Shown here one piece after another: positions 1 through 7,500 of a stretch of DNA of 11,897 bases. A program made the translations under genes and the position numbers. A model generated the notes under the pieces. That model saw only the letters and a program-made list of their open reading frames with translations, made no database searches and was not told the origin of the DNA. The number at the start of each line of letters is the position of its first letter. Within the stretch, counting starts at the first letter, position 1. This DNA is from CAYUPI01 sp964446585. Its GTDB lineage: Bacteria > Verrucomicrobiota > Verrucomicrobiia > Limisphaerales > UBA8199. The stretch is from NCBI GenBank assembly GCA_964446585.1, contig CAYUPI010000103.1:1-11897 (forward strand). The letters run 5' to 3'.

Positions 1-254
1 TTGGTGAACGGGGTATTGTTCGCTTTGAGAAAGCAGCCCTTCCCAGGAACGGTCTCGATGACGCCTTGGCTTTCGAGCTCGGAATACGCCTTGGCGATTG
101 TATTCCGGTTCAGGCGCAGCTCCTCGGCCAGCGGACGGATCGAGGGCAACGGTTCGCCAGGCCGGAGCGCGCCGGACGCCGCCGCGTAGCGGATCTGGTC
201 CACTAGTTGCAGATAGACCGGTTTGCCGGACTTAAAATCGATTTGAAACAGCAT
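1..254 (-). CDS. GntR-family transcriptional regulator, YtrA-like (partial, N-terminal part)
   Basis: The reverse strand from an ATG at 254 reads MLFQIDFKSGKPVYLQLVDQ and stays open to the window edge, giving 84 codons with the C-terminus missing. It shows the classic GntR winged-helix pattern: PVYLQLVDQIR near residues 12-22, LPSIRPLAEELRLNRNT at about 41-57 (recognition helix), then KAYSELESQGVIETVPGKG at about 59-77 (wing). Starting almost directly with the DNA-binding domain is typical of the YtrA subfamily, whose members have a short C-terminal dimerisation tail and often repress an adjacent ABC-transporter operon. Here the partner genes would lie off the left edge. No Shine-Dalgarno is visible and the leader is only about 15 nt. 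Direct repeats over the promoter suggest autoregulation. Family assignment is firm; subfamily and target are inference. Confidence 0.88.
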   Translation of the reverse strand, partial: MLFQIDFKSGKPVYLQLVDQIRYAAASGALRPGEPLPSIRPLAEELRLNRNTIAKAYSELESQGVIETVPGKGCFLKANNTPFT

Positions 255-263
255 AGGTATCGA

Positions 264-286
264 CTGACATATGACAGTATGACAGT
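264..286. promoter_or_regulatory. Candidate GntR operator: TGACA direct repeats
   Basis: TGACA occurs at 265-269, 272-276 and 280-284. The last two sit in an exact tandem TATGACAGT (270-278 and 278-286, sharing one T, period 8). The cluster covers the -10 and probable start site of the GntR gene. The repeats are direct, not the palindrome usual for GntR dimers, so binding by this regulator is an inference. Confidence 0.4.
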
Positions 287-303
287 GCGGCCCAATTTGT
301 CAA
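276..303 (-). promoter_or_regulatory. Promoter of the GntR regulator
   Basis: On the minus strand a perfect -35 TTGACA (303-298) is followed after 16 nt by CATACT (281-276), which matches 4 of 6 positions of the -10 consensus. The expected transcript start near 269 leaves about 15 nt before the ATG at 254. The -10 lies inside the TGACA repeats, as expected for an autorepressed GntR gene. Prediction by eye only. Confidence 0.5.
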
Positions 304-325
304 CAGGAATTTTTCAGGGAATGAT
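297..325 (+). promoter_or_regulatory. Possible divergent promoter for the small-gene pair
   Basis: TTGTCA (297-302, 5/6 to the -35 consensus) is followed after 17 nt by AATGAT (320-325, 4/6 to the -10 consensus), about 40 nt upstream of the GTG at 366. It overlaps the minus-strand TTGACA almost completely, because TTGTCAA reads as a -35 box on both strands. Weak, by-eye call. Confidence 0.28.
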
Positions 326-365
326 CCGGCTTGAACCCGTCAGCCCACCGTGCCATGCTTAGACC

Positions 366-764
366 GTGAAGTTAAGCGCACAGTCTCCAGCGGAATCGCA
401 CCCGCCCGGGCAGCGGGGTACGTCGGTAGTGGTAAAGTTACTAGGGGATTGGGTTGCGCAGTGCGAGGATTTTCGGCAGCGCGAGCGACGAGAACTCATC
501 GAACAAGAGGCCTCTGCAACCACGCTAGAGGACTTTCGGCAGGAATTAAAGTGGCTATTGCGCTCTGCCAGGCAACTCCAAAGCCTGCTGACCGATCCCG
601 ATTACCCGTCGTCTAAAGATGCGGAAGAAATGGCGTGGCGCCTGCGTCAGCTTGAGGATTCCTGGAAGAGCCTCAACAATCCGATGACTCAAGGTGAAGC
701 AGAAGCGCTCTTGAATAAGCACTTTCCCGACGATCCATTGGCGAGAAAGCTCGTCCGTGGATGA
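366..764 (+). CDS. Small hypothetical protein, charged and probably helical
   Basis: This ORF of 132 codons starts at a GTG and belongs to no family I recognise. From about residue 25 to 132 it is rich in Arg, Glu, Gln and Leu with heptad-like spacing (FRQRERRELIEQE, then LKWLLRSARQLQSLL), suggesting an alpha-helical or coiled-coil soluble protein. There is no signal peptide or membrane segment. The start is uncertain: no Shine-Dalgarno precedes the GTG at 366, and an in-frame GTG at 429 is an alternative that would remove the low-complexity N-terminus. The stop overlaps the next start as ATGA (761-764), so the two are probably translationally coupled. That coupling and the lack of a better overlapping frame support it being real. 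Confidence 0.5.
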   Translation: MKLSAQSPAESHPPGQRGTSVVVKLLGDWVAQCEDFRQRERRELIEQEASATTLEDFRQELKWLLRSARQLQSLLTDPDYPSSKDAEEMAWRLRQLEDSWKSLNNPMTQGEAEALLNKHFPDDPLARKLVRG

Positions 765-991
765 GGCCCGACCTTGAGCGCCTGCTCAAGGCCATGGATG
801 CCTTCAAACAGGCTCCGAATCGGCACGAAGATGTACGGTGCCGCGCGATTTATTAGGCTGAGTTGGAAACGGCAGCCGAGCACCTGAAGCTCGACAAGGA
901 TACCCTCGACCGAATGGTCATCCGCTACTACCCCCGGTGGGTCCGTACCAATCTTTCTCCGGGTTTTCCCAAGCACTTGGGACTGAAATAA
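761..991 (+). pseudogene. Small hypothetical gene interrupted by an in-frame amber codon
   Basis: The ATG at 761 overlaps the previous stop (ATGA). The frame gives MRPDLERLLKAMDAFKQAPN and continues to codon 31, then meets TAG at 854-856. The same frame stays open afterwards (AELETAAEHLKLDKDTLDRM, later RYYPRWVRTNLSPGF) to TAA at 989-991. The full reading would be about 76 residues, a compact helical protein. The texture matches on both sides of the TAG and no frameshift is needed, so the simplest reading is a one-base nonsense change, for example GAG or CAG to TAG. Sequencing error or readthrough is also possible. It ends 16 nt from the convergent cysteine synthase gene. Function unknown. 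Confidence 0.5.
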
Positions 992-1007
992 CCTGCAAAG
1001 GCGTTTT

Positions 1008-1991
1008 TCAACCTCCGACTTGGGAGCGCGCCTCGGCCGCCAGAGGGGTGCTTAGGTAGCGTTCGCCGGTCGAACAGGCCACTGTGACGATCATTTTGCC
1101 CTTGTTTTCAGGCCGTTTTGCGACCTCGATCGCCGCCCAGACGTTTGCGCCGGAAGAGATACCCGCCAGAATGCCCTCCTCCCTCGCCAAGCGTCGGGCC
1201 ATCGCAAACGAGTCGTCGTTCGTGACCTGGATGCATTCCGTAATCTGCGAATCACCCTTCGAGTCTTTCAAGTGGAGGTTGTTCGGAACAAAGCCCGCGC
1301 CGGTTCCCTGAATTTTGTGCGGGCCCGGCTTCAACGGCTGACCGGCGAGTGTCTGAGAGATGACTGGAGAATCTTTCGGCTCGACTGCAATCGCGAGGAA
1401 CGACGGTTTGCGCTGCTTGATGACTTCGTAACAGCCGGTAATTGTGCCGCCGGTGCCGACGGCTGCAACCACAATATCTACTTTGCCGGCGGTATCGTCC
1501 CAGATTTCCTCGGCGGTCGTCTGGCGATGGATCTCCGGGTTGGCCGGATTATCAAACTGTTGCGGGATCCAGGAGTTCGGCGTCTCTTTAGCCAACTGTT
1601 CGGCTTTGGCGATGGCGCCTTTCATGCCTTCCGTGCCTGGAGTCAGAACCAGTTTGGCGCCGAGCATGGCCAGCAAGGTGCGCCGCTCAAGGGACATCGT
1701 CTCCGGCATGGTCAGGATGATTTGGTAACCTTTTGCGGCAGCGACGAACGCCAGTGCAATACCAGTATTGCCACTGGTTGGCTCGATGATTACCGAGTTC
1801 TTCTTCAAGATACCTCGCTTTTCCGCATCCTGGATCATCGACATCCCGATCCGATCCTTGACGCTGCCGAGGGGATTGAAGAATTCGCACTTGAGCAGGA
1901 TCGTGGCCGGTACGCCATTGGTGACGCGGTTGAGGCGGACCAAAGGTGTGCGGCCAACCGTTTCGACGATGTCGTTATAGATGCGTCCCAT
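1008..1991 (-). CDS. cysK: Cysteine synthase (O-acetylserine sulfhydrylase)
   Basis: This is a PLP fold-type II enzyme that makes L-cysteine from O-acetyl-L-serine and sulfide in the cytoplasm, the last step of sulfur assimilation. The protein has 327 residues, close to the usual 310-330. The PLP Schiff-base lysine is K45 in NPLGSVKDR. The substrate-binding TSGNTG loop is at about 72-77. GTGGTITG (phosphate loop) lies near 180. The IQGTGAGFVP segment and the late GISSGAN, whose Ser contacts the pyridine nitrogen, are present. No C-terminal CBS domains are present, so it is cysteine synthase rather than cystathionine beta-synthase. CysM is the main alternative, but the GAGFVP segment favours CysK. 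The gene stands alone, divergent from the PQQ-propeller gene and convergent with the small-gene pair. No Shine-Dalgarno precedes the ATG. Confidence 0.93.
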   Translation of the reverse strand: MGRIYNDIVETVGRTPLVRLNRVTNGVPATILLKCEFFNPLGSVKDRIGMSMIQDAEKRGILKKNSVIIEPTSGNTGIALAFVAAAKGYQIILTMPETMSLERRTLLAMLGAKLVLTPGTEGMKGAIAKAEQLAKETPNSWIPQQFDNPANPEIHRQTTAEEIWDDTAGKVDIVVAAVGTGGTITGCYEVIKQRKPSFLAIAVEPKDSPVISQTLAGQPLKPGPHKIQGTGAGFVPNNLHLKDSKGDSQITECIQVTNDDSFAMARRLAREEGILAGISSGANVWAAIEVAKRPENKGKMIVTVACSTGERYLSTPLAAEARSQVGG

Positions 1992-2109
1992 AAGATATTA
2001 AGTTTTGTTTTTGAATTCGCGCGCGAAACCTGTAGGGAAGATTACACTGGAATGCAAGCGCTTTTGCCGGAAGTCCACTAACAGATTTGCGCTCGCCGAC
2101 GTTTGAAAT

Positions 2110-2137
2110 TTGACCGAGGATTGCGCTCCGGTATAGT
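2110..2137 (+). promoter_or_regulatory. Sigma70-like promoter of the PQQ-propeller gene
   Basis: TTGACC (2110-2115, 5/6) is followed after 16 nt by TATAGT (2132-2137, 5/6). The predicted start near 2144 leaves about 16 nt before the ATG at 2160. Its position also argues against a TTG start at 2103, which would lie upstream of the promoter. Confidence 0.55.
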
Positions 2138-2159
2138 AAACGAACAATCCTCATGTACC

Positions 2160-3422
2160 ATGAAATCAACCGCATCCATTTCGATCGTGTGCTTCCTCCT
2201 GGCCTTCTCCGTGTCAGTGTCAGCCAACGATTGGCCGCAATGGCGCGGCCCTCATCGTAACGGGATTTCTCAGGAAACAGGCTTGCTCAAGGAATGGCCG
2301 AAGGCCGGCCCAGAGCTGGAGTGGAAGGTAACGGACATTGGCTCGGGCTATTCGACGCCTGCGGTGGTTGGAGACCGGCTCTACCTGTTGGGCAACGAAG
2401 GGATGGACAATGAATTCGTCGAAGCGCTCGCGGTCAAGGATGGCAAGCGAATTTGGACCGCTAAACTGGGCCGAGTGGGTCGTCCCAAGCAGGACCCCAA
2501 TTTTCCCGCCGCGCGCTCGACCCCGACGGTAGAAGGCAGCGTCCTGTACGCCTTGGGCTCTGATGGCGACCTTGCGTGCGTTGATGTCAGCAGCGGCAAA
2601 GTGCGCTGGCACAAAAACCTTCGAGAAGAGTTCGGCGGCCAGTGCGGCGAGTGGGCTTACTCGGAGTCGCCCTTGATCGATGGCGACGTTCTCGTCTGCA
2701 CTCCTGGAGGGAGCCAATCCACAATCCTGGCACTGAACAAAAAGACCGGAGAAGTCATTTGGAAATGTGCCGTGCCGGGAAGTGACCTGGCTGCCTACGC
2801 GTCCGCGATCGTAGTCGAAGTTGGCGGCGTCAAGCAGTACGTGCAACTGCTGCAAAAGGGTCTCGTTGGAGTAGAGGCGAAGACCGGCAAGTTTTTGTGG
2901 CGTTACTCGAAACCGATCAGCCGCTATGGCGCGAACATTCCGTCGCCGGTTGCGAGCGCGGACTCCATCTACACTGCCTCGGCAGGCACCGGGGGCGGTC
3001 TGGTGAAACTCAAGGCGACAGCGGGAAGCATCGAGCCGGAACAGGTTTATTTCGAAGCGAAGTTGCCGACGGCTATCGGCGGCGCGGTGAAGAACGGCGA
3101 CTGCCTTTATGGAACGACGGCTCAGGCGCTGCTGTGCATTGATTTCGAAACAGGTCAGATAAAGTGGCAAGACCGCGCGCTCGGCGCTGCCTCGCTCTGT
3201 TGTGCCGACGGCCGGCTTTATCTCCATGGCGAAAATGGAGAGGTGGCGTTGGTCGAGCCAACGCCGGAGTCGTATCATGAGAAGGGTCGGTTTATGCCGC
3301 CGACTCCTCCTTCGCACTCGCAGCAGATGGAGAAAGCCTGGGCCTACCCGGTCGTCGCCAATGGACGCCTCTACGTGCGCGACCACGGCACACTTTGGTG
3401 CTACAACGTAAAGGCGAAATAA
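2160..3422 (+). CDS. Exported PQQ-like beta-propeller repeat protein
   Basis: The protein has 420 residues. A Sec signal peptide (Lys2, hydrophobic 7-20, likely cleavage after SVSA at 22) is followed at once by DWPQWRGPHRNG. That opening is characteristic of a large family of outer-membrane-associated or periplasmic PQQ-like propellers in Planctomycetes and Verrucomicrobia. At least five PQQ-type blade motifs (xGxxxW) are visible: GKRIW near 95, GKVRW near 145, GEVIW near 196, GKFLW near 242 and GQIKW near 331. It resembles BamB-like and quinoprotein propellers, but I see no acidic catalytic set for a PQQ dehydrogenase, so it is best treated as a binding or scaffold propeller of unknown substrate. 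The ATG at 2160 is preferred over TTG 2103 because it begins a proper signal peptide and lies downstream of the promoter. Apparently monocistronic. Confidence 0.88.
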   Translation: MKSTASISIVCFLLAFSVSVSANDWPQWRGPHRNGISQETGLLKEWPKAGPELEWKVTDIGSGYSTPAVVGDRLYLLGNEGMDNEFVEALAVKDGKRIWTAKLGRVGRPKQDPNFPAARSTPTVEGSVLYALGSDGDLACVDVSSGKVRWHKNLREEFGGQCGEWAYSESPLIDGDVLVCTPGGSQSTILALNKKTGEVIWKCAVPGSDLAAYASAIVVEVGGVKQYVQLLQKGLVGVEAKTGKFLWRYSKPISRYGANIPSPVASADSIYTASAGTGGGLVKLKATAGSIEPEQVYFEAKLPTAIGGAVKNGDCLYGTTAQALLCIDFETGQIKWQDRALGAASLCCADGRLYLHGENGEVALVEPTPESYHEKGRFMPPTPPSHSQQMEKAWAYPVVANGRLYVRDHGTLWCYNVKAK

Positions 3423-3426
3423 AAGC

Positions 3427-3535
3427 GGAGGGCGCCCGTCCACGGGCGCAGCAAAGAAGGAATCGAAGGTGCTGACGACGGGCCCGACGCGTTTGGAAAC
3501 GCGGAGCTCGCTGCGCCCGTGGACGGGCGCTCTCC
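3427..3535. repeat. Inverted pair of REP-like palindromes (BIME-like)
   Basis: Two copies of a hairpin face each other in the intergenic space. The first arm has GGAG at 3427-3430, one base, then GCGCCCGT-CC-ACGGGCGC at 3432-3449 (8-bp stem). The second, on the minus strand, has GGAG at 3535-3532, one base, then the same palindrome at 3530-3513. The arms match over about 25 bp with one difference. A GGAG-type tetranucleotide 5' of a GC-rich palindrome, in inverted pairs, is the layout of REP elements mobilised by REP-associated tyrosine transposases (RAYTs). No RAYT gene is in this window. Lying just after the PQQ gene, the hairpins could also protect its mRNA 3' end. Confidence 0.6.
3488..3503. 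repeat. Small hairpin between the two REP-like arms
   Basis: CGCGTTT-GG-AAACGCG is a perfect 7-bp stem with a 2-nt centre, lying inside the inverted REP pair. It has no T-run behind it, so it is not an intrinsic terminator. Confidence 0.4.
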
Positions 3536-3658
3536 GACACCGAGCTGCGGCGGGGTTGCAGCGACCAGCAACTCAGACTGCTCGGACGTCATTTCGTTCT
3601 TGCTATCGCAAGCGCACAGCTTATCCTGGCGTTGTCAACCACGCCAGCAAGGCGAAGT

Positions 3659-4408
3659 ATGCTGCCCGAGCACAATCAGCAGGGCGAATCGGAAAAGCAG
3701 CACTGGTTTGCAACGACCCATTGGACGGTTGTGCGGGCTGCGGGCGACGGCGCGTCAACCCACGCTTCCAATGCGCTCGAACAGCTCTGCCGGCTTTACT
3801 GGCCTCCGCTCTATGCTTACGTCCGGAGGAAGGGATACGGCCCTCAGGATGCGGAAGACCTCACGCAGGCATTCTTTGTTCATTTGCTGGAAAAGGATTG
3901 CCTGGCGCGGGCCAACCGTTATCGCGGCCGTTTTCGCACGTTCCTCCTCTCGTCGCTCCAGAACTTTTTGAACCACGAATGGGAACGGGCGCGCGCTGAA
4001 AAGCGAGGAGGCGGCAGAACCTTCATTCCCTGGAGCGACCAATCGCCTGAGTCGCATTATCAACTTGAGGCGGCCTCGGACTCCACGCCGGACAAGCTTT
4101 ACGAGCAGCGTTGGGCCATCGGCCTTTTTCAGCGTGCCCTGAGCCGGCTGCGCGAGGACCTCGCCCGCGCAGGAAAGAGCGACCAATTCGAGCAGTTAAA
4201 GGGGTTTCTGACCGCGGAGCCGGCGGCAGGCGAGTACGCCCGGGTCGCCACGCGGTTGGGGTTACCGGCCAATGGCGTGGCTGTGGCTGTGCACCGCCTT
4301 CGCCAACGCTACGGCGAACTGGTTCGTGAAGAAGTCGTCCACACGGTTGACAGCCCGGCCGACGTGGAGGACGAACTGCGTTATCTCATTAAACTGCTCA
4401 GCGGTTAA
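3659..4408 (+). CDS. RNA polymerase ECF-type sigma factor (kinase-associated type)
   Basis: An alternative sigma factor of 249 residues from the ATG at 3659. The opening HWFATTHWTVVRAAGDG is typical of sigma factors encoded beside Ser/Thr kinases in Planctomycetes and Verrucomicrobia. Region 2 spans about 35-110 and includes YWPPLYAYVRRKGYG and DAEDLTQAFFVHLLE (core binding and -10 recognition, D64 onward). Region 4 is at about 165-225, with EYARVATRLGLPANGVAVAV as the helix-turn-helix followed by HRLRQRYGELVREEV. The C-terminal tail DVEDELRYLIKLLSG is short and acidic. The start is uncertain: an upstream in-frame TTG at 3632 adds nine residues, but ATG 3659 has an AAGG at suitable distance. 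No anti-sigma gene is adjacent. The next gene, 98 bp on, is a membrane kinase, the likely signalling partner. The promoter motif shared by the next two genes is a candidate target. Confidence 0.9.
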   Translation: MLPEHNQQGESEKQHWFATTHWTVVRAAGDGASTHASNALEQLCRLYWPPLYAYVRRKGYGPQDAEDLTQAFFVHLLEKDCLARANRYRGRFRTFLLSSLQNFLNHEWERARAEKRGGGRTFIPWSDQSPESHYQLEAASDSTPDKLYEQRWAIGLFQRALSRLREDLARAGKSDQFEQLKGFLTAEPAAGEYARVATRLGLPANGVAVAVHRLRQRYGELVREEVVHTVDSPADVEDELRYLIKLLSG

Positions 4409-4447
4409 ACAATCGAGCGCGCGGCGGACGCATCCAGAACGGATTTT

Positions 4448-4475
4448 TTGTAATTCCCTGACCGATTTCCGTTAG
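4448..4475 (+). promoter_or_regulatory. Candidate ECF promoter of the kinase gene
   Basis: TTGTAAT (4448-4454), ten bases, then ATTTCCGTTAG (4465-4475). A TGTAA-type -35 and a CGTTA-type -10 separated by about 15-16 nt fit the ECF style. The motif start ATTTCCG is 42 nt before the ATG at 4507. The same block with identical internal spacing recurs at 7912-7939. Recognition by the adjacent sigma factor is inferred. Confidence 0.5.
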
Positions 4476-4506
4476 AAGTAGAGAAAACCTTTGGTCTCCT
4501 TGCGTC

Positions 4507-7500
4507 ATGCCTGAGACACACTCATGTCCGCAATGCGGCGGGCCGTTGCCCGAGGCAGGCTGGGAAGGGTTGTGTCCCAAGTGCCTGGTGCGCGTCTCGC
4601 TCGAAACGCCGACGTTAGAAGAGAAAATAGAAAGCAGAAAGCAGAAAGCAGAAATTGGGGGGAGAGCCTTCGGCGATTACGAGTTGCTGGAAGAAATTGC
4701 ACGCGGCGGGATGGGAGTGGTGTACAAGGCCCGGCAGATCAGTTTGAATCGTACCGTGGCGGTGAAGATGATCCTGGCCGGTGAATTCGCCAGCCGCGAG
4801 TTTATTAGACGCTTTCAGGCGGAGGCCGAAGCGGCAGCCGATCTGGACCACCCGAACATCGTGGCCATCCACGAAGTCGGCGCACACGAAGGCCAGCACT
4901 ATTTTTCGATGGAGTACGTCGAAGGCAGGAACCTGGAGGAGGCCGTGCGAGAGGGACCGTTGCAGGGGCGGCAAGCGGCTAATTATCTGAAGACCATTGC
5001 AGAGGCCATCCATTACGCGCACGGGCACGGCGTTCTGCATCGCGATCTCAAACCATCCAACATCGTGATTGACCTTACAGGCCAGCCGCGCATTACGGAT
5101 TTTGGCCTGGCCAAGCGCCTGAGCTCAAAGCCTCCATCCTCGTCGCTGGTCACGCCGCTGACCGCAAGCGGCGAAGTCCTCGGCTCACCCAACTATATGC
5201 CGCCTGAACAGGCCCAGGGCAAACATCATCAGACGACTGCCGCCAGTGATGTCTATTCGCTAGGGGCGATTTTGTTCCACCTGCTGACAGGCCGCCCACC
5301 TTTTGTGGGGCGATCGCAGGAGGAGATTCTGGCTTATGTAATCTACCATGAACCGATTGCGCCTCGTGTCCTGCAACCGAGCGTGCAGCGCGACCTGGAG
5401 ACGATTTGCTTAAAGTGCCTGCAGAAAGAGGCGCGGCGGCGTTACGCCACCGCGCAGGAACTGGCGGAGGACCTGGGGCGGTTCCTGAGCGGTAGACCCA
5501 TCCTGGCGCGGCCGGTGAGCCATGCCACCAAGGTTTGGCAGTGGTGCCGGCGCAAACCGGTGGTGTCGAGTCTGGGAGCGCTTTCACTTTTGTTGTTGCT
5601 GGCAGTGGCCATCGGGTCGCCTGTCGCCATTTTCCGGATCAATCGCGAAAAAAAGCAGGCGACCGAGAAACTTTGGGACTCCTACCTGGCCCAGGCCCGT
5701 GCCAATCGCTGGAGCGGCCGGGCAGGCCGGCGGTTCGAAAGTATGGACGTACTGAAGAAGGCGGCAGAGATTCGTCCTGCGCTGGCACTGCGCAACGAAG
5801 CCATTGGTTGCCTGGCGCTGTCGGATCTTAGGGTGGTCCGGGAGTGGCACGGCAACCGGGCCGATCCGGCGCTGGTGTCAGTGGATGCAGACCTTCGGCT
5901 ATATGCGCGTTGCGAGTCCGGGGACAACATTGTCGTGCGCCGGCTTGCGGACGAAAGATTGGTCGCTCAGTTCAAATTGTCCAGCGAGCGGGTGTGGGTG
6001 ATTCGACTCAGCCGGGACGGGAAATTGCTTGCTGCGGAGTACCGTCCAAGTCAATCGCGCGACGACGTGCTCACGGTCTGGTCAGTCGAAACGCAAGCTC
6101 GGATTTGGGAGTTGCCGGGTGGCATCACTCATTTTGCAGTGGATTTCAGTCCCGACTCTCGCTGTATTGCGACTGGAGACGGGAAAGGCTCGCTTGAGGT
6201 TTTCGACCTGTCGGCAGGGCGCCAGCGCCAGCGCTTTTCGAGTCAGGACTCGCCATACTGCCTGCGCTTCAGTCCCGATGGACGGAAATTGGCGGCTTGC
6301 AGCCTGGAGCATTCGACGGTGGAAATTCACGACGTGGAGAGTGGCTCAACAGTGGCGAATCTATTTCATGCGCAAGGCGTCTGCTTCCTGGAATGGCATC
6401 CTGGCAGCCAGATGTTGGCCACTGCCTGTCTGGATCTCCAGGTGTATGTTTGGGATCTGGCCCAGACGCAACGGCTTGCTGTTCTGCAAGGCCACGCTGC
6501 AGTGCCGGAATCGCTGGCCTTTAACCATCGTGGCGACTGGCTGGTCAGCAGCAGCCCTCACGATCCCCTTTTCGTATGGGAGCCACCGTCGTCGCGGCCC
6601 CTGCTTAGACTGCCACGCAGCGCCACCGGCTTGCAATTCAGTGCCGACGACGCACGGCTCCTGGCGACTGAAGGAGCGCCGGACGTTGGCCTGATCGAGG
6701 TGGCCAGACCGAGGGAATGCCGGACTCTGCGAGCGGCTGGAAAAAGGGGCGTACAACCCAGCGCCGATTTCAGTCTGGATGGACGAATTCTTGCCTCGAT
6801 GGAACCGGATGGAGTGCGCTTGTGGGACACGCGCACAGCAGGCGAGCTAGCCTTCGTTCCGTTCCCTGGCGGCCACTCAGTGATTCTGCACCCTGACGGT
6901 CAGAGCTTGCTCGGCAGCGGCGCCGCGGGACTGTGCCGCTGGCCGATCCTGCGCGAGGTCCGGCCCAGCGGCACCCGCCTGCAGGTGGGACGTCGGGAGC
7001 AGCTTGAACCGCCCGGTGCATTACCATTACGCCAGGCAGTCCTTAGTCCCGACGGACTGCGGGTCGCCGTGAGAAGCTCAGCCGGGATCCTGCTCTTGGA
7101 CTTGAGCGACCGCCGGCGTCAGGTCCTGGCGCAATATCAAGCCAGGTATGAGTCGCTCAGTTTCAGTGTTGACGGCAAATGGCTGGCGGCAGCCGCCTGG
7201 TCTGAGGACGAGGCCAAAGTATGGAACGTTCGAACGGGCCAGCTCGTTCAAACCCTCCGGGGAGCTGATATTGTGAGTTTGGCCTTTAGCCCGGACGGTC
7301 GTTGGCTGGTGACTTGCGGCTTTGAAGAGTACCGGTTTTGGGAAGTCGATTCGTGGCAGCCGCGCCGGGCGATCTCTCGAATGCGCGTAGGTAAAAACGT
7401 TGGTCCTGTGGTGCTGATTCGCGCGGGCACAATGATGGCGGTCTCCGCTGGAGAATTTGGAGTGGAGTTGCTCGATGCCGACACCGGCAGGATCCTGGCG

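Noticed and set aside
350..616. 88-codon plus-strand ORF overlapping the small hypothetical gene
   Set aside because: Arg/Gly/Ala-rich low-quality composition; the 366-764 frame is longer and is linked by ATGA to the next gene.
1272..2081. 269-codon plus-strand ORF opposite cysteine synthase
   Set aside because: It is the antisense shadow of cysK, with no family features and with composition explained by the codon bias of the real gene.
2220..3443. 407-codon minus-strand ORF opposite the PQQ-propeller gene
   Set aside because: Arg-rich antisense shadow of a GC-rich gene; the plus strand has a signal peptide, repeat motifs and a promoter.
3590..3600. ATTTCGTTCT before the sigma-factor gene as a third copy of the shared promoter motif
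   Set aside because: No TTGTAAT-like element lies at the required upstream distance and the match to ATTTCCGKTAG is poor.
3469..3999. 176-codon plus-strand ORF starting inside the REP-like repeats
   Set aside because: It runs into the sigma-factor gene in another frame, shows no domain and begins within repetitive DNA.
4432..4449. Possible terminator after the sigma-factor gene (ATCC-AGAAC-GGAT then a T-run)
   Set aside because: The stem is only 4 bp, too weak for an intrinsic terminator; the T-run is more likely the upstream part of the ECF-like promoter.
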